Assembly: GCF_900607235.1 (NCBI RefSeq)
Contig: NZ_LR027848.1
Coordinates: 981,241 to 1,045,240 of the forward strand
Length of the DNA stretch: 64,000 nt
Source: Olivibacter jilunii
Lineage (GTDB): Bacteria; Bacteroidota; Bacteroidia; Sphingobacteriales; Sphingobacteriaceae
Direction of reading: 5' to 3'
The notes under the pieces were generated by a model, which was given only the letters and a program-made list of their open reading frames with translations, made no database searches and was not told the DNA's origin. This document shows, piece after piece, positions 1-8,908 of the stretch; the stretch's first letter is position 1; every line of letters starts with the position of its first letter. A program made the translations under genes and the position numbers.

Positions 1-593
1 GGTAATGTTTCATGGGATGTTAAGGTTTCTTTTCCTCCCACTGAAGTGCCCCAAATGCCTTTATTAATCGAGTATTTTGCTTTTTCGGCACTGTAGGTTA
101 CACCATGATTATGCAAGTAATCGATTTCAGATTCGCGGCTTAATTTCAAGTCCCTAATAGGTGTTATGATTTCTACGTCCGGAATCAGGATATTAAAGAT
201 CATATCGAAACGTACTTGATCATTACCTGCACCAGTACTTCCATGGGCAACGAAGTTTGCGTCGATTTTCTTTACATAGTTTGCAATTGCAGTTGCTTGG
301 CATACACGCTCGGCACTTACCGATAAGGGATAGGTTGCATTTTTTAATACGTTACCGTAGATAAGATACTTTATACTTTCGTTATAATAGTTTTGGGTTT
401 CATCAACTGTAGCATGTGACGCAACACCGAGCTCATAAGCGCGTGCTTCGATCTGTTTAAGTTCATCTTCCGAAAATCCTCCCGTATTGACGATGACGGA
501 ATGAACTTCTAAGCCCATATCTTTGGATAGGTAAATGGCACAGAATGAGGTGTCTAATCCTCCACTAAATGCTAATACTACTTTCTTTTTCAT
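1..593 (-). CDS. argG: Argininosuccinate synthase, N-terminal part (cut by window edge)
   Basis: Joins citrulline and aspartate using ATP to form argininosuccinate, the penultimate step of arginine synthesis, in the cytosol. I translated this open-ended frame by hand. It starts MKKKVVLAFSGGLDTS, where AFSGGLDTS is the ATP-pyrophosphatase P-loop typical of ArgG, and continues with GSTGAGNDQVRFD and PIRDLKLSRESEIDYL, both characteristic of the family. About 197 codons are present, roughly half of the usual ~400 residues; the rest lies beyond position 1. It is the second gene after the GNAT gene at 774-1469, with 180 bp between them. The ATG at 591-593 sits directly before the conserved start of the family, so the start is secure. 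Confidence 0.95.
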   Translation of the reverse strand, partial: MKKKVVLAFSGGLDTSFCAIYLSKDMGLEVHSVIVNTGGFSEDELKQIEARAYELGVASHATVDETQNYYNESIKYLIYGNVLKNATYPLSVSAERVCQATAIANYVKKIDANFVAHGSTGAGNDQVRFDMIFNILIPDVEIITPIRDLKLSRESEIDYLHNHGVTYSAEKAKYSINKGIWGTSVGGKETLTSHETL

Positions 594-651
594 TAGAATA
601 ATTTATTATTAAACGGAATGAACTCGCTTGCAGTACGCCGGCAAATCCATC

Positions 652-687
652 TTATAGAATATGATGAGTGAAGGCTCTTATTGGCAT
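652..687 (-). other. Possible 11-codon leader ORF upstream of argG
   Basis: A tiny frame MPIRAFTHHIL ends one base before a second tiny frame at 609-650, MDLPAYCKRVHSV, in the gap between the GNAT gene and argG. Each has an ATG and a stop. There is no other support, and frames this short arise easily by chance. Confidence 0.15.
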
Positions 688-773
688 AAATGAGCTCCTA
701 ACACTCGGTTATACCTGTCTTTTACAGGCTTAGCTTATATTGTAATTACTGTAAGCAGTAACGAATACATCAA

Positions 774-1469
774 CTAATCGTACGCTAAAAACAAGGTAGC
801 GATAATTTTGCTCCTTCTTCTCAAACTTAATTCGATACGTTTTAATAAGGAGTGCTTTTTTTGCATCTGTTTCAAACGTTCTTTTGCTTTCGCTTTTTGC
901 TCAATTTTTTGTCGAAGCTCTTTTTCCTTCTCCACAGGGTCCCATAACATAGCTGTGCACATACAATTTTTACGGTCTTTACTCATTAAGATATCGTAAT
1001 TTACACAACTTTGACAACCTTTCCAAAATTCTTCGTCTTGGGTTAACTCTGAATAGGGGACGGGTTCATACCCCAGCTCCGAATTGATTTTCATTACTGC
1101 AAAACCAGTGGTCAGACCAAAGATTTTTGCCTTCGGGTATTTTTCGCGCGATAAGTCAAAAATCCGCTTTTTAATAGCTTTAGCTAACCCTTCTTTTCGG
1201 AAAACCGGATTAACGATGAGGCCGGAATTGGCAACATATTCACCATGGCTCCAAGTTTCGATATAACAAAAACCTGCCCAAGTGCCATCTTTATGGAGCG
1301 CTATTACAGCTTTTCCCTCAAGCATCTTATTAGCAATATATTCCGGTTTTCGACGTGCAATACCCGTACCGCGTGCTTTGGCAGATTCCGCCATTTCATT
1401 GCAAATCTGTTCGGCATATCCGATATGCGATTCATTTGCAGGAATAACAACAAAATTTGAAGTATTCAT
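774..1469 (-). CDS. GNAT N-acetyltransferase of the arginine operon
   Basis: A GNAT-fold acetyltransferase. The N-terminal ~150 residues carry the fold, with an acetyl-CoA loop region around NPVFRKEGLAKAIKKRIF. They are followed by a Cys-bearing segment (CQSC and NCMC) and a strongly basic, helical tail rich in Lys/Gln/Glu. In Bacteroidota a GNAT gene of this kind often stands immediately before argG, and it is a candidate for the amino-group acylating first step of arginine synthesis; this assignment is inference from context. A longer frame begins at 1508, but the ATG at 1467-1469 (MNTSNFVVIPANESHI) matches where the domain starts, and the extra 13 residues are not domain-like. A promoter match lies about 310 bp upstream. 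Confidence in the GNAT call is high; the substrate is unproven. Confidence 0.8.
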   Translation of the reverse strand: MNTSNFVVIPANESHIGYAEQICNEMAESAKARGTGIARRKPEYIANKMLEGKAVIALHKDGTWAGFCYIETWSHGEYVANSGLIVNPVFRKEGLAKAIKKRIFDLSREKYPKAKIFGLTTGFAVMKINSELGYEPVPYSELTQDEEFWKGCQSCVNYDILMSKDRKNCMCTAMLWDPVEKEKELRQKIEQKAKAKERLKQMQKKHSLLKRIELSLRRRSKIIATLFLAYD

Positions 1470-1785
1470 TGAATGTGAATGACCCAAGAGAACAAAACAA
1501 TAAAACACATTTTGCTCTACCGTTTGATTTTGATTACCTTTTTGTTAATTGTTTTTGATGGATACAATAACCGGACTCGCTATTGTACTTTTTGTGGAGT
1601 GGGTATGCCCTCGAATCAAGCCCGGGGCATAATGGGTCGTCGGACTCTTAAAACAAGTTTGTTGCCAATCGCTTTTATGCACGGGATTACTTGCGCACTT
1701 CCTGGATTGGAATGCTTAGCAATATTTATATGCATATTAGCAATATTCATGTTATAAAGAATCTTTCCTTATTTAATAATGGTTG

Positions 1786-1817
1786 CAAATGTAAAAAATA
1801 AAATTTGGTTTATGCAA
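1786..1817 (-). promoter_or_regulatory. Promoter of the GNAT-argG operon
   Basis: On the minus strand TACATTTG (1786-1793) matches the Bacteroidota -7 consensus TAnnTTTG exactly, with TTG (1815-1817) 21 nt upstream as the -33 element. Transcription would start near 1779. Confidence 0.55.
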
Positions 1818-1959
1818 TATTTATTGTATAAAATTAGTAATATTTTATCGATTTTGCTTGGCAGTTTTGATAATGTTATGGCTTGACTCCCATTTTTAGG
1901 ATTTCTTTAAAGGTGTAAAACGAAGGCTGTGGCGTTATATTCCATTAAAAGGTGTATAG

Positions 1960-2007
1960 AATGGGATACCTCTTGTAACTGAAAGGCAATATAAGAGGTA
2001 TCCCATT
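1960..2007 (-). terminator. Terminator of the araB-araD-araA-symporter operon
   Basis: Perfect 15-bp inverted repeat, AATGGGATACCTCTT (1960-1974) and its complement (1993-2007), with an 18-nt loop, just downstream of the symporter stop codon. The following T-run is weak, so it may also act by protecting the RNA end. Confidence 0.6.
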
Positions 2008-2016
2008 TTCGGGAGA

Positions 2017-3714
2017 TTACCAGAATCTTACGTAAAGCGCACTAACTAATAGTAAAGTCAATACAATCATAACCATTACGGAAGGTTCTACTTTAAACAT
2101 TTTAGTGTCTAAAACGAATGCTTTGGGATTAATTTTTGGTCCTGCCAAACTAACAGCGATCATTGCAATAACAGTGAACAGAAACGAAAGGCCCATGCAA
2201 ATCTGAAAAGGAATTTCATAACCACCGCGCCCGTTTGGATAAGCCGTATATAACAAAGTGTCATTTCCAAACCACGTCGGCGCGTAATTGTTAAAAACTA
2301 CCGATAAAGCAAAACCCATAATAAGTCCTACGATGGCTGCAGCTCCTGTAGTTCGTTTCCAAAACATACCTAATAAAAACATTGCCAATACACCTGGACT
2401 GATAAAACCGGTATATTTTTGAATAAAAGTAAAACCGCCCTCTCCGCCGATTCCAAGCATATCGTCCCACGTGAAGAGAATTGATGCTGCAATCGCGATG
2501 ATTACGGTAATTTTTCCAACATTGACCAGATTTCTTTCCGACGCATCTTTATTCATATACTTTTTATAGATGTCCATGGTGAAAATAGTGGCTATACTGT
2601 TGGCCTTTCCTGCTAACGAAGCAACAATGGCTGCGGTTAAGGCAGCTAATGATAGCCCTTTCATGCCATCAGGCAGAAAACCTAGAATAGCCGAATAGGC
2701 ATTGTCAGGGTTGAAATGTCCGCCCGGTGCCATTTCTTCCTGCAAAGCGCCATTTTTGTATAGAACATAAGCGGCGATCCCGGGAAGCATAACGATAACC
2801 GGCATAAAAAGCTTCAAAAATCCGGCAAAAAGAATTCCCGTACGTGCGGTTTTTAAATCAGCACCCAAAGCGCGTTGGGTAATATATTGATTGCAACCCC
2901 AATAATTTAGATTGACAATCCATATCCCTGCTAAGTACATGCCTAAGCCGGGGAGCATAAGGTACTTATTAATTTCCTCCTGGGATGACGAAGCAGTCGG
3001 CTTTTCGATAATCATTTTAAAATGCTCCGGCGAATCCTTCATAAGTTGCGAGAAGCCGGCCAATACATCTTTGCCTAAACCAAAATGTTCGCTGACAAGT
3101 GTAAGCGCTACATAAGTTGTAGCTACGCCACCAATAATAAGTACCAGCACCTGAATAACGTCCGTAAAACCGATTACGCGCATACCGCCCAGGGTAATTA
3201 CAACGGCAAAGACCGATAGAGCCAACACAATCGTATGAAAGCTTCCACCGCCGGCCAAATTATTAATAGCTAAAGCTCCTAAGAATAAGATTGACGTTAG
3301 ATTTACAAAAACATAAAGGAACAACCAGAATACAGCCATGATTAGACTGGTTGTTTCATTGTACCGATTATTTAAAAATTGCGGCATGGTGAAAATCTTG
3401 TTTTTCAGATAAACAGGAATGAACCACACGGCTACAATAATAAGAGCCAGGGCCGCGATCCACTCGTAGGCTGCAACAGCAACCCCGACGGTAAATCCAT
3501 TGCCGCTCATACCGATGAATTGCTCTGCCGATATATTGGAGGCGATAAGCGAAGCGCCAATTGCCCACCAGGTTAACGATCCTTCAGCTAAAAAGTAATC
3601 TTTACTACTGGCGTTCGCATTGTTTTTTTTGCGATAAATCCAATATCCATATCCCGCTACTACTACAAAATAGACGAGAAATATGATGTAATCAATTTGT
3701 GCAAATTTTCCCAT
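2017..3714 (-). CDS. Sodium/solute symporter (SSS family), probable L-arabinose importer
   Basis: A 565-residue inner-membrane carrier of the solute:sodium symporter family, close in character to the sugar symporters of the SglT type. The first segment (IDYIIFLVYFVVVAGYGYW) is TM1, followed by the SSS hallmarks KDYFLAEGSLTWWAIGASLIASNISAEQFIGMSG and GGMRVIGFTDVIQV. About 13-14 hydrophobic segments can be counted along the sequence. It is the last gene of the minus-strand arabinose operon, 66 bp after araA, which is why I assign arabinose as the likely substrate; family members also move galactose, glucose, xylose or myo-inositol. A strong hairpin with a T-run separates it from araA, so its expression is probably lower than that of the enzymes. 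Length is normal. Confidence 0.88.
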   Translation of the reverse strand: MGKFAQIDYIIFLVYFVVVAGYGYWIYRKKNNANASSKDYFLAEGSLTWWAIGASLIASNISAEQFIGMSGNGFTVGVAVAAYEWIAALALIIVAVWFIPVYLKNKIFTMPQFLNNRYNETTSLIMAVFWLFLYVFVNLTSILFLGALAINNLAGGGSFHTIVLALSVFAVVITLGGMRVIGFTDVIQVLVLIIGGVATTYVALTLVSEHFGLGKDVLAGFSQLMKDSPEHFKMIIEKPTASSSQEEINKYLMLPGLGMYLAGIWIVNLNYWGCNQYITQRALGADLKTARTGILFAGFLKLFMPVIVMLPGIAAYVLYKNGALQEEMAPGGHFNPDNAYSAILGFLPDGMKGLSLAALTAAIVASLAGKANSIATIFTMDIYKKYMNKDASERNLVNVGKITVIIAIAASILFTWDDMLGIGGEGGFTFIQKYTGFISPGVLAMFLLGMFWKRTTGAAAIVGLIMGFALSVVFNNYAPTWFGNDTLLYTAYPNGRGGYEIPFQICMGLSFLFTVIAMIAVSLAGPKINPKAFVLDTKMFKVEPSVMVMIVLTLLLVSALYVRFW

Positions 3715-3742
3715 AATGGAGTTAAGGTTAAAAGGTTAGCAA

Positions 3743-3777
3743 AAAAGGTGGCGAAAAGAGCCGTTCCGCCACCTTTT
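3743..3777 (-). terminator. Intercistronic terminator between araA and the symporter
   Basis: On the minus strand AAAAGGTGGCG (from 3777 to 3767) pairs with its complement ending at 3743 and is followed by T residues: an 11-bp stem with a 13-nt loop and a run of six T. It looks like a full intrinsic terminator placed inside the operon. Confidence 0.7.
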
Positions 3778-3780
3778 ATT

Positions 3781-5280
3781 TTATTTTTGGATCTGATAAA
3801 ACACCTCACTCCATTTCAATTCATTTTCGAATTGACCAAGCTTCGTGTTTTCATCAATTTTTACAAATTCAATACCCGCTATACGTGCAAAATCTTCCAG
3901 GTACTCACTTGTTAGATTTTGGCTATAAACGGTATGGTGCGCACCACCGGCATAGATCCAAGCGGTACATGCGGTTTTCATATCCGGTAATGGTTTCCAA
4001 AGAACGCGTGCAACCGGTAACTTTGGTATTTCATTTTGTACATCAACTCCTTCTACAACATTCACAATAAGGCGAAACCTGTTTCCCATATCCACTAATG
4101 AGGCATTCAATGCCTTTCCGCCTGCTGCATTAAAAACAAGTCGGGCCGGATCTGCCTTTCCGCCAATACCTAAAGGATGAACTTCTAAACGAGGTTTATC
4201 TTTTGCTAAGGAAGCGTCTACTTCAAGCATATGTGACCCGAGTACCATTGCATTATCAGGATCGAAGTGATACGTATAGTCTTCCATGAAAGCATTCGCT
4301 CCAGGTAGACCCGAAGCCATTACTTTGCAGGCACGAACCAAAGCCGGTGTTTTCCAATCGCCTTCTCCTGCAAAACCATACCCTTGTTGCATAAGCCTTT
4401 GGGCGGCAATACCTGGAAGTTGTACTAAACCGTGCAAATCCTCAAAGGTGTCTGTAAATCCTTTATAACCGCCTGCTTCCAGGAAGTTCTTTAAACCGAT
4501 TTCGATTTTTGCTGCATCTAGTACGTGTTGCCGTTGCGCTCCGCCTTCTTTCGCGTTATCGGCAAGTATATATTCTTCTTCATATACTTTTACCAGTGCT
4601 GCAACCGCTTCATCACTTACTTTGTTTATCTCAGCTACTAGATCACCAATGGCATAAGTATTAACCGAGAAACCGAATTTCATTTCTGCTTCCACTTTAT
4701 CTCCATCGGTTACAGCAACATATCGCATGTTATCGCCAAAGCGAACAAACTTCGCGCCTTGCCAATCGTTCCAAGCGGCGGCGGCCCTAGTCCAGATACC
4801 AATCTTTTTGGCAACATCTTCATCCTGCCAGAAGCCGGTCACCACTTTTCTGTTGATCCGCATCCTGGAAACGATGAACCCAAATTCCCGGTCGCCATGT
4901 GCACTCTGATTGAGGTTCATGAAATCCATGTCAATACTGTCCCACGGAATATCTCGATTATACTGCGTGTGCAGATGTAAGAGGGGTTTTTTGAGAGCGT
5001 TCAATCCCCTGATCCACATTTTTGCCGGAGAGAACGTGTGCATCCAGGTAATAATGCCAATACAATTGGCGTCTTTGTTTGCCTCTGCGATGGTGTTATA
5101 TATTTCTTCCGAGTTTTTTACAATTGGTTTGTACACAATATTAACCGGAATCAGTGCTTGATCCGTCAAATAATCAGCAATCTTTTTAGCGTGCTCCGCA
5201 GCCTGCGCAAGGGTTTCAGGACCGTATAAATCTTGACTTCCTGTTATAAACCAGACGTCAAAAGTTTTTAAATTTAGCAT
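3781..5280 (-). CDS. araA: L-arabinose isomerase
   Basis: Converts L-arabinose to L-ribulose in the cytosol, the first catabolic step. The protein is 499 residues, the usual length. All four metal-binding positions of the family are present by my count: E306 in GEGDW, E333 in [10 protein letters not shown]350 in GSHML and H449 in GGAHHTVYS. These match the E. coli numbering almost exactly. The N-terminus [18 protein letters not shown] is diagnostic. It is the third gene of the minus-strand operon, after araD with a 176-bp gap, and is followed by the symporter. The gap to araD contains small hairpins (for example 5396-5417) but no clear promoter. Confidence 0.97.
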   Translation of the reverse strand: MLNLKTFDVWFITGSQDLYGPETLAQAAEHAKKIADYLTDQALIPVNIVYKPIVKNSEEIYNTIAEANKDANCIGIITWMHTFSPAKMWIRGLNALKKPLLHLHTQYNRDIPWDSIDMDFMNLNQSAHGDREFGFIVSRMRINRKVVTGFWQDEDVAKKIGIWTRAAAAWNDWQGAKFVRFGDNMRYVAVTDGDKVEAEMKFGFSVNTYAIGDLVAEINKVSDEAVAALVKVYEEEYILADNAKEGGAQRQHVLDAAKIEIGLKNFLEAGGYKGFTDTFEDLHGLVQLPGIAAQRLMQQGYGFAGEGDWKTPALVRACKVMASGLPGANAFMEDYTYHFDPDNAMVLGSHMLEVDASLAKDKPRLEVHPLGIGGKADPARLVFNAAGGKALNASLVDMGNRFRLIVNVVEGVDVQNEIPKLPVARVLWKPLPDMKTACTAWIYAGGAHHTVYSQNLTSEYLEDFARIAGIEFVKIDENTKLGQFENELKWSEVFYQIQK

Positions 5281-5456
5281 ATCTATATTTCGTTGTTCGT
5301 TATTTGTTTTGTATCAAGTATCAAGATATTCCTAGAAGTTTTCAGTTTTACGTTTATTGATTTTCCAGCCTTTGTCTGTGGCTTAGGAGCTGGGAAACAG
5401 GGGGCTTATTCCCTGTTGTAAATTTAAACTTACCACGTAAAACTCATCACTTAAAA

Positions 5457-6164
5457 CTACTGTTGTCCATAATAAGAATCCGGTCCATGCTTCCGCTCGA
5501 AATGTTTTTTGATCAATGAATCTTTAAGGCGTGGCGCATTGGGATTAATCTGTTCCGTTAATAAGGCCATTTGTGCCACCGTTTCCAAGACAGCGCTATT
5601 GTACACTGCTTTTTCTGCGGTCTTTCCCCAAGTAAAGGGGGCGTGGTTTCCTACCAAAATCATTTCCACTTCCCGGTAATCCAATCCGTGATCCTTAAAG
5701 TGGTTAAGGATCTGAAAGCCTGTTTCATATTCATAATTACCTTTGATCATGTGATCGGCCATGGGCGGAGCACATGGAATATCGGTAGTAAGATGGTCGG
5801 CGTGTGTCGTGCCAAATATGGGAATATCCCGCTGACTTTGCGCCCACGCAGTAGCATAAGTAGAATGGGTATGGACAATACCGCCGATATTTTCCCAGTG
5901 TTTGTATAATACCGCATGGGTTTTCGTATCAGAAGAGGGTCTCATGTCACCTTCAATGGTATTGCCCTCAAAATCGACAATCACCATGTTTTCGGGACTT
6001 AATTTTTCGTAAGGCACACCACTTGGTTTAATGGCAAAAACTCCTTTAGCTCGATCGACAACGCTGACATTGCCAAATGTAAAAAGCACCAGACCTAGTT
6101 TAGGAAGCTGCATATTGCTTTCATATGCAGCCTCTCTTATATCTTGATAATTAAAATTAGCCAT
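5457..6164 (-). CDS. araD: L-ribulose-5-phosphate 4-epimerase
   Basis: Class II aldolase/adducin-fold enzyme that turns L-ribulose 5-phosphate into D-xylulose 5-phosphate, linking arabinose to the pentose phosphate pathway. The sequence shows the substrate loop GNVSVVDR, SSDTKTH, the zinc-binding pair in VHTHSTYATAWAQ (H98 and H100) and the third histidine in VGNHAPFTWGK (H174). At 235 residues it is standard size (E. coli AraD has 231). It lies 5 bp downstream of araB, so the two are certainly cotranscribed and probably translationally coupled. Confidence 0.96.
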   Translation of the reverse strand: MANFNYQDIREAAYESNMQLPKLGLVLFTFGNVSVVDRAKGVFAIKPSGVPYEKLSPENMVIVDFEGNTIEGDMRPSSDTKTHAVLYKHWENIGGIVHTHSTYATAWAQSQRDIPIFGTTHADHLTTDIPCAPPMADHMIKGNYEYETGFQILNHFKDHGLDYREVEMILVGNHAPFTWGKTAEKAVYNSAVLETVAQMALLTEQINPNAPRLKDSLIKKHFERKHGPDSYYGQQ

Positions 6165-6169
6165 GAATT

Positions 6170-7861
6170 TTAAGCGATATGAGTTAATATATTGTCTTTT
6201 GAGGTTAACTTCTCTTCAATGAGCATACCCATTTGTGTATACTTTTCGTAGCGTAGTTTATAAATCGCAACTCTTTGCGGATTCGGGTGATATTCAGCGT
6301 CAAAGCCTTGGCCCATGGCAGACATAGCCTCTTCTACTTTGGTGTAAATGCCTGCCGCAGTGGCTGCAAACATAGCGGCTCCAATCGCACAAGTTTGTTC
6401 CGATCGATGGATTTTTATGGGCATATCCATTACATCAGCCATCATTTGCATGATAAATGGTGCTTTTCTGGCGACACCTCCCATGCCAATTAAGCCTTTA
6501 ACCGGTACACCTTGTTCATTGAAGCGATCAACAATTTTCTTAGCGCCAAAACAAGTTGCTTCTGCTAATGCTCTAAAGAGCTGCACCGCGTCTGTTCCCA
6601 GGTTTAGGTCGAAAAAAGCTCCTTTAAGCGCCTGGTTAGCATCAGGTGTCCGTCTTCCGTTTAGCCAGTCGATTGCAAATTCTTGCTGAATATTAGGTTC
6701 GATCTTCTCGGCGAGTTTACTCAGTTGCGGTATAATCTGCTGTTCTAGTTGGTTCGCCAAATCGTCCAATGCCGGATTATCATTTGTTGACAAAAGATTT
6801 TTTAGTGGCCACATTAAAAGATTTTTGAACCAGGCATAGGCATCACCAAACGCAGACTGACCGGCCTCCATTCCGAGCATGCCGGGAATGACAGAACCAT
6901 TTACCTGGCCACAAATACCGCTTACTAAGATGCCATCTACTTCATGGTTCGGAGCCACTAACATATCGCAGGTAGACGTGCCCATTACCTTGCTTAAATA
7001 GTATGGCTCAATTTGTCCACCCACAGCTCCCATGTGGGCGTCGAAGGCGCCAATTCCGATCACTACCGATGTGCTGAGTCCGAGTTTTTGCGCCCACTCT
7101 TCACATAAATTGCCCGCCTTTTTATCGGCCGTATAGGTATCTGCTGAAATATTGTCGGTAAAGCCATTTAGCAAAGGATCGACAGCAATAAAGAATTCGT
7201 TTGGTGGATAACCGTCAAATGACTCGTTCCAAAGGGATTTATGACCGGCCGAGCATACACCTCTTTTTATATGTAGCGCATCTTTGCCACCGGTTAGTAA
7301 AAACGGAATCCAATCGCAATGTTCAACCCAAGTGAAAATGTTGTTGGCGATCGCTTTGTCTTTACGTAAAATATGGAGCAACTTCGCCCAAAACCATTCA
7401 GAGGAATAGATGCCTCCCACGTATTGCAGGTAGTTTATATCAAATTTTTTGGCGGTTTGATTGATCTCGTCTGCTTCCTTTACGGATGTATGATCTTTCC
7501 AGAGTACAAACATTGCGTTTGGATTTTCCTCGAAAGCAGGAAGCAGTGCTAACGGTGTACCTGTTTTATCAACGGCAACTGGTGTTGATCCGGTTGTATC
7601 AACTGCGATAGCCTTTACATTGGCTGATATCTGTTCACCACTCTGCTTTAAGCAGTCTTTAATCGTATATTCCAGACCTTCAATATAATCTAAGGGATGT
7701 TGCCTAAATTGGTTGATGGAAGGATTACAATATAAACCTTTTTTCCACCGGGGGTAATGATAGATCGAGGAAGCGATCTCTTGTCCATTACGGGCATTCA
7801 CGAGCACAGATCGCACCGAATCCGTGCCGTAGTCTACTCCGATAACATATGCATTGTCCAT
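6170..7861 (-). CDS. araB: Ribulokinase
   Basis: FGGY-family kinase phosphorylating L-ribulose to L-ribulose 5-phosphate with ATP. The N-terminal phosphate-binding signature GVDYGTDSVRSVLVNA and the C-terminal signature GLIGMGGVARKAPFIMQMMADV are both present, and the Thr-rich signature AVDTTGSTPVAVD occurs near residue 90. Length (563) matches the AraB branch, which is longer than xylulokinases. It is the first gene of the operon araB-araD-araA-symporter. A half-conserved copy of the proposed AraR operator lies about 100 bp upstream at 7963-7985, consistent with arabinose-dependent control. The start ATG gives MDNAYVIGVDYG, normal for the family. Confidence 0.96.
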   Translation of the reverse strand: MDNAYVIGVDYGTDSVRSVLVNARNGQEIASSIYHYPRWKKGLYCNPSINQFRQHPLDYIEGLEYTIKDCLKQSGEQISANVKAIAVDTTGSTPVAVDKTGTPLALLPAFEENPNAMFVLWKDHTSVKEADEINQTAKKFDINYLQYVGGIYSSEWFWAKLLHILRKDKAIANNIFTWVEHCDWIPFLLTGGKDALHIKRGVCSAGHKSLWNESFDGYPPNEFFIAVDPLLNGFTDNISADTYTADKKAGNLCEEWAQKLGLSTSVVIGIGAFDAHMGAVGGQIEPYYLSKVMGTSTCDMLVAPNHEVDGILVSGICGQVNGSVIPGMLGMEAGQSAFGDAYAWFKNLLMWPLKNLLSTNDNPALDDLANQLEQQIIPQLSKLAEKIEPNIQQEFAIDWLNGRRTPDANQALKGAFFDLNLGTDAVQLFRALAEATCFGAKKIVDRFNEQGVPVKGLIGMGGVARKAPFIMQMMADVMDMPIKIHRSEQTCAIGAAMFAATAAGIYTKVEEAMSAMGQGFDAEYHPNPQRVAIYKLRYEKYTQMGMLIEEKLTSKDNILTHIA

Positions 7862-7962
7862 ATATACTAAAGTGTATTTCGTTCTTTAATTTTTATACCC
7901 AGAGAATTACAGTGCTGTGAGTTTACGATACTAATTGGTCAGTCTGTCAATCTCTTCTGCTA

Positions 7963-7985
7963 TTTCGTGTCAAAATAACATTTAT
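7963..7985 (-). promoter_or_regulatory. Putative AraR operator upstream of araB (weak copy)
   Basis: On the minus strand: ATAAATGT, 7-nt spacer TATTTTG, then ACACGAAA. One half-site is perfect and the other keeps only its inner ACA and final A. Spacing and T-rich spacer agree with the stronger copies near 8945, 13700, 34124 and 47595. Confidence 0.45.
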
Positions 7986-8031
7986 TTTTTTAGATAAAAA
8001 AATATTATCGAAAAAATGTGCATGAAAAAAA

Positions 8032-8724
8032 TTAAGGGTTAGGTATAAAGTTTAAGAATGAACTTATTTTATCTTTATAGGTTTCCTTATTGAGCTTGTA
8101 ATAAAATGCACCCTTTTTCGAATTCTCTTTATCCTTATCTTTTTGACGAACTAATAAACCTGTTGACAAAAGTTTTCTATTAAAGTTTCTTTTATCCAAT
8201 ACAATATCATAAACACCCTCATAAAGAGTCAGTATTTGGGGGATAGTAAATTTTTCGGGCAGTAACTCGAAGAGTATTGGATGCAGGGCGGCTTTATAGC
8301 GTAATTTTTTCTTCGCATGTTCTACCATGCTATTATGATCAAAGATAAGTTTCGGTATTTCTTTTAGTGGCATCCACTCGGCACGATACTCCTTGCTTAA
8401 CTGATCTTTGTATTTACGAATGTCAATAAGTGCATAATAAGCAATACTGATTGTTCTCTCAATGGGATCTCGATTGGGTTCGCCAAAGACCTCCATTTGC
8501 TCCATATATACATTTTCTAAACCCGTCAATTGCTTCAAGACGCGTGCAGCGGCTTCCTCAGGTGTTTCATTCGGCTCCACGAATCCGCCCATTAAGCTCC
8601 ATTTATTTTTTTCAGGCTCAAAGCCTCTTTGTATAAGCAGCAATTTAAGACTTTCCCCATCAAATCCAAAGATGATACAGTCTACGGCAACAAGTAGGCG
8701 TGTTTGTTTTGAGTATTTCGTCAT
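8032..8724 (-). CDS. araR: Nudix-domain transcriptional regulator of arabinose use (AraR type)
   Basis: A 230-residue protein with an N-terminal Nudix-like domain (about 1-140) and a C-terminal winged helix (about 145-230, FTIPQILTLYEGVYDIVLDK). This is the architecture of NrtR and of the Bacteroidota AraR, which I recall being characterised in Bacteroides thetaiotaomicron (BT0354) as an arabinose-responsive repressor. The Nudix box is broken: in GGFVEPNETPEEAAARVLKQL the REUXEE metal-binding glutamates are replaced (RVLKQL), so catalysis is unlikely and the fold probably only senses the sugar. It lies next to araB and divergent from the first susC. A set of identical dyads upstream of the arabinose genes is its probable operator. 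Family assignment is confident; effector identity is by homology and context. Confidence 0.88.
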   Translation of the reverse strand: MTKYSKQTRLLVAVDCIIFGFDGESLKLLLIQRGFEPEKNKWSLMGGFVEPNETPEEAAARVLKQLTGLENVYMEQMEVFGEPNRDPIERTISIAYYALIDIRKYKDQLSKEYRAEWMPLKEIPKLIFDHNSMVEHAKKKLRYKAALHPILFELLPEKFTIPQILTLYEGVYDIVLDKRNFNRKLLSTGLLVRQKDKDKENSKKGAFYYKLNKETYKDKISSFLNFIPNP

Positions 8725-8838
8725 AATTTAAAGGTAATTAGATCGGTAAGATAATATTCATTTAAGATAATTATCGGCATTCTGTAAAAATTAGTTCCAC
8801 GTTTGCATTACATGCGATAAAGATAGTCAAATTCCAGT

Positions 8839-8861
8839 TGCTTTATCAAATTGGTAAAGCA
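8839..8861. promoter_or_regulatory. 23-bp palindrome in the araR-susC gap
   Basis: TGCTTTATCAAATTGGTAAAGCA is self-complementary at 10 of 11 base pairs around position 8850. It differs from the AraR-like dyads and may bind another regulator of araR or the divergent susC. I saw no second copy in the window. Confidence 0.35.
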
Positions 8862-8908
8862 GACAATGTTACAAAGATAATCATTTGTTTAAACGATTAA
8901 GTATTCAA

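Larger units (their letters stand above)
1470..2016. other. Intergenic stretch: long leader of the GNAT-argG operon plus ara operon terminator
   Basis: About 547 bp without a convincing gene. It holds a Bacteroidota promoter for the GNAT-argG transcript (1786-1817, minus strand), a roughly 310-nt leader with a locally GC-rich patch at about 1570-1650 that is unlike its AT-rich surroundings, and the 15-bp hairpin at 1960-2007 that ends the arabinose operon. A 92-codon plus-strand frame across 1479-1757 has no recognisable domain and runs antisense to the leader, so I do not call it. Confidence 0.6.

Noticed and set aside
1570-1660. tRNA-like or tmRNA-like segment in the GC-rich leader patch
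   Set aside because: No D, anticodon and T arms could be folded on either strand.
1479-1757. 92-codon plus-strand frame antisense to the GNAT-argG leader
   Set aside because: Low-complexity hydrophobic and Cys-rich translation with no domain; it overlaps a promoter-led leader on the other strand.
5396-5417. Terminator between araD and araA
   Set aside because: A 7-bp stem exists (AACAGGG/CCCTGTT) but no T-run follows on the coding strand; not called.
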